Below, in pieces: positions 61,614 to 64,000 of a stretch of 64,000 bases of DNA. The translations under genes and the position numbers were made by a program. Under the pieces are notes generated by a model. It worked only from the letters and a program-made list of their open reading frames with translations. It made no database searches and had not been told where the DNA came from. The first letter of the stretch is position 1. Each line of letters opens with the position of its first letter. Source of the stretch: a virus; IMG/VR virus record IMGVR_UViG_3300027973_000030, positions 62,001 through 126,000 of that record; one strand, given 5' to 3'.

Positions 61614-63908
61614 TTATCCTATTCTTTTTAAATTAACACGAAATGATTTTCCACCAGAAACATTATCCATACCAGCCCAAGTAGCATTAGGATTAAATTG
61701 TAAATATATACCAGCTCCTCCTAATGTCATCTGAAGTCTAAATAAAGGAAATGCATTACCTAAGTGGTGACCTGTACCTAATACAGGAGGTAAATCTACA
61801 AAAGTAACACTATTTGAACCTACGTCCCACATATAAAAAGGAACACTAACAAAACTTACAAAATAAATTCCACCACCTGCTGCATATGTATCAACCATTC
61901 CTTGTAATATATAAATTCCAGTAGGTATTACATTTACACCTACTATATTATAATAAGTACCATTAGTATAATTACCACTAGCAGTAAAGTTAAATTGATC
62001 ATAAATACCACCTCTATATCTTACATCACCATTTATATCTAATCTTGCTGAAGGGCTTCCTGTATTTATACCAACATTGCCTCCATTGTCCATTAAAATA
62101 TTACCACCACTAAGCCTCATCTGCCAAGTATCATTACCACCAAGATATAATTCATCTCCAGAACCAGCTTTTATCATAGAAGCATCTGTTCCACCTGATG
62201 TAAGTGTTATACTAGATGAAGCATTTACGTTAAATAAAGCTGATCCACCACTACTTAATGTTAATCTAGGAGTACCATTATCAAAAATTACATCACCACT
62301 AGGATTATATAAAAACCTCATGGCAGTAGCACCACCATTATAAACACCCCATCTATTTGATGCTATTAAACCACCTGCATCTGATTGGTATATGCTTGCT
62401 TGTCCTGTTAGCAAGCCAGCTGTAGTTACTGTACTTGAAAAAGTAGCTGCTCCTGATGCAGCTATTGTAAGTCTTGTTGAATATCCCGCTCCTGTTGCAA
62501 ATACAAGTTTACTAGTAGCTGAACCATTTGTACCCATGCCTACATCAGTAGCTAAAACACCCGCATCTGATGTAAAATTATTACCTGACCCAACTCCACC
62601 AAAACCTGTACCGTTTAGTTGAAACTCTAGACCTACTTGACCATAACTTGTATTAATTTTTAATGGAACAAAATATGTACTATTAATAGTTACAGTACCT
62701 GTTGAATCTATTTTCATTCTTTCTACAAAAGTAGAATTAAAGGTGTTGCCAGCAGTTGTATTATGAGTGTAGAATGATAAAGCTCCACCCCAACTACCAC
62801 CATCTCTAATGGCCCTTATACCGCCAGTTATTACATCTTCATTTTGGAATTGAAGAATACCTCCATGACCTGCTGTATATGTACCTGCTTGAGTATGTAT
62901 GTTTATACCATTGTTAAATGCAGCTGCACCACTTGTTGAAAATGATGTTATAGTACTAGAAAATACAGCACTAGTTCCGTTAATTGGAACATATGCATTT
63001 ATTAAACTACTATTCCATTCAAATAAATCTAATCTTGAATTGTTACCATCTATCCATGCTAAAGCACCACTTCTATCTGATAACGCACCTGCTCCTGCAT
63101 GACTTTTTAATCTTAATACAGCACCATTTGTAGGACCACCTCCTGCTGCTTGAGGTTGTAAATACCATGCTACACCATTACCTACACCATAACTAATGTT
63201 ACCTGACATTATACCACCAGCTAAAGGTAAATATGTAGAAGTAGCAGAAGCTGTAGTTAGATATGTACTATTATCATAAGATATAGTTGTACCAGAGATT
63301 TTAACAAATCCAGTTCCAGATAACGCTGGTTGCCCACCTAAGCTTGATAGTGTTGGAATATCACTAGTCATAGCAATAGTTCCATCTTTATCAGGAAGTC
63401 CTACAATTCTCACACCACTTGAATAACTTAACAACATTGAATACAAAGATGTATTTCCACTATTCTGTACTTTAAAAGCAGGAGATACTACTTGAATATC
63501 AGTTATGATCTGACTAGTAAAAGTTTTAGTACCTCCAACTGTTTGTGTACCAGTTAGTTTTACAACTGCACTATCTAATGCATAAGTTGAGTTATCATAT
63601 GTAATAGTAGTTCCACTAGCTTTTATAAATCCAGTTCCGTTAAGAGAAGCTTGTTTACCTGATAATGATGTAGTGAGCGTAGCAGCAAAGTTAGCATCGT
63701 CACCCAATGCAGCAGCGAGCTCATCTAATGTATCTAATAGACCGGGTGCTCCATTAATTAAATTATTAATCTGAGTGGTTACATATGATGTAGTGGCATA
63801 ACCTGTTATACTACCTGTAACGGTAAGGTTAGCTGGTAATGTAATATTATTACTAGCATCATATTGTACTATGTTCTGTAAGTACCCAGTATTTCTTGTA
63901 TTACCCAT
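61614..63908 (-). CDS. Tail fibre, paralogous shaft, no S74 domain
   Basis: A 764-residue fibre. The N-terminus (GNTRNTGYLQNIVQYDASNNITLPANLTVTG) parallels the start of the 1,387-residue fibre (ILNVFQYDETTGAVTLPSTLVLT), and LDTLDELAAALGDDANF is shared with it. Internal repeats (NGTGFIKASGTTITYDNSTY, SGTGFVKISGTTISYDNSTY) mark the shaft. There is no S74 chaperone at the C-terminus; the last 130 residues (from about GNYTNGTYYNIVGVNVIPTG) form a beta-sandwich-like head ending FRVNLKRIG. The start overlaps the stop of the upstream frame by one base (TAATG). Confidence 0.82.
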   Translation of the reverse strand: MGNTRNTGYLQNIVQYDASNNITLPANLTVTGSITGYATTSYVTTQINNLINGAPGLLDTLDELAAALGDDANFAATLTTSLSGKQASLNGTGFIKASGTTITYDNSTYALDSAVVKLTGTQTVGGTKTFTSQIITDIQVVSPAFKVQNSGNTSLYSMLLSYSSGVRIVGLPDKDGTIAMTSDIPTLSSLGGQPALSGTGFVKISGTTISYDNSTYLTTASATSTYLPLAGGIMSGNISYGVGNGVAWYLQPQAAGGGPTNGAVLRLKSHAGAGALSDRSGALAWIDGNNSRLDLFEWNSSLINAYVPINGTSAVFSSTITSFSTSGAAAFNNGINIHTQAGTYTAGHGGILQFQNEDVITGGIRAIRDGGSWGGALSFYTHNTTAGNTFNSTFVERMKIDSTGTVTINSTYFVPLKINTSYGQVGLEFQLNGTGFGGVGSGNNFTSDAGVLATDVGMGTNGSATSKLVFATGAGYSTRLTIAASGAATFSSTVTTAGLLTGQASIYQSDAGGLIASNRWGVYNGGATAMRFLYNPSGDVIFDNGTPRLTLSSGGSALFNVNASSSITLTSGGTDASMIKAGSGDELYLGGNDTWQMRLSGGNILMDNGGNVGINTGSPSARLDINGDVRYRGGIYDQFNFTASGNYTNGTYYNIVGVNVIPTGIYILQGMVDTYAAGGGIYFVSFVSVPFYMWDVGSNSVTFVDLPPVLGTGHHLGNAFPLFRLQMTLGGAGIYLQFNPNATWAGMDNVSGGKSFRVNLKRIG

Positions 63909-64000
63909 TAGTTAATTATTATATTTTCTAGTGACCCGTCCCATGGATCAGGATTTTCTTGATTAGACCAAGCTCTAACAGCATCTATAAAACTACTCAT
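63908..64000 (-). CDS. C-terminal end of an upstream gene or a 30-residue gene
   Basis: Read leftwards from the window edge the frame is open and gives MSSFIDAVRAWSNQENPD, then PWDGSLENIIIN and TAA, overlapping the next start as TAATG. An ATG happens to lie exactly at 63998-64000, so it cannot be decided whether this is a complete small protein or the end of a longer one. No family can be assigned from 30 residues. Confidence 0.5.
   Translation of the reverse strand: MSSFIDAVRAWSNQENPDPWDGSLENIIIN

Noticed and set aside
52467-63908. Diversity-generating retroelement acting on the tail fibre genes
   Set aside because: Such systems are known in related phages, but no reverse transcriptase gene is present in the window and I saw no template/variable repeat pair differing at A positions. 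The element could still be outside the window.

Overview
The window is part of the genome of a tailed, crAss-like bacteriophage (order Crassvirales), so the host is most likely a Bacteroidota bacterium. Four things support this. (1) A run of very large minus-strand virion genes ends in a 4,512-codon protein that carries the DFDID catalytic motif of the crAss-like virion RNA polymerase. (2) A 1,686-residue muzzle/stabilisation-type protein is preceded by two ring/tail-tubular-type proteins. (3) The DNA is AT-rich, start codons are preceded by A/T-rich leaders rather than Shine-Dalgarno sequences, and one good Bacteroidota-type promoter (TTTG, 19 bases, TACATTTG) is visible. (4) The tail proteins carry peptidase S74 chaperone domains and N-termini typical of phages of Bacteroidota. 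The standard genetic code is used: all very long frames are open, and TAA, TGA and TAG are all used as stops (TAG ends the genes at 3696 and 37115).

Layout. Bases 1-3654 hold a plus-strand cluster of small and enzyme genes: a dNMP kinase (cut by the window edge), a calcineurin-like phosphoesterase, several tiny membrane or zinc-ribbon proteins, a HAD hydrolase and a cyclic-phosphate-type receiver protein. In the middle (2245-2625) four copies of a 22-bp repeat separate miniature genes, each copy supplying a stop, a leader and a start codon. A perfect bidirectional terminator (3658-3688) closes this cluster against the convergent minus-strand block.

Everything from 3696 to 64000 is read leftwards. 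In order of transcription: tail fibre and receptor-binding genes (64000 to 52467, two with C-terminal S74 domains, one with Asp-box repeats); two small genes, one with its own promoter and terminator; a set of secreted-looking FN3/Ig-like and Cys-rich tail proteins (50994 to 46204); a terminator region; a Mre11/SbcD-like phosphoesterase; an IHF-like conserved protein; two ring/tail-tubular proteins; a small stand-alone zincin; the muzzle; and then seven large proteins (37107 to 3696) that look like virion cargo: a 2,048-residue multi-domain cell-wall enzyme, two GG-motif proteins (476 and 684 residues), an M15-type peptidase, a 1,033-residue cargo protein, the giant RNA polymerase and a 1,719-residue protease/nuclease-like protein.

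How it fits together (inference): the fibre genes bind the host, the peptidoglycan enzymes open the wall, and the giant proteins are packaged and injected with the DNA, where the virion RNA polymerase would transcribe early genes and accompanying domains (gluzincins, PD-(D/E)XK-like, macro-like, ART-like) could act on virion or host proteins. No terminase, portal, major capsid protein, integrase, tRNA or CRISPR was seen in this window. No stretch longer than 300 bases lacks a gene.
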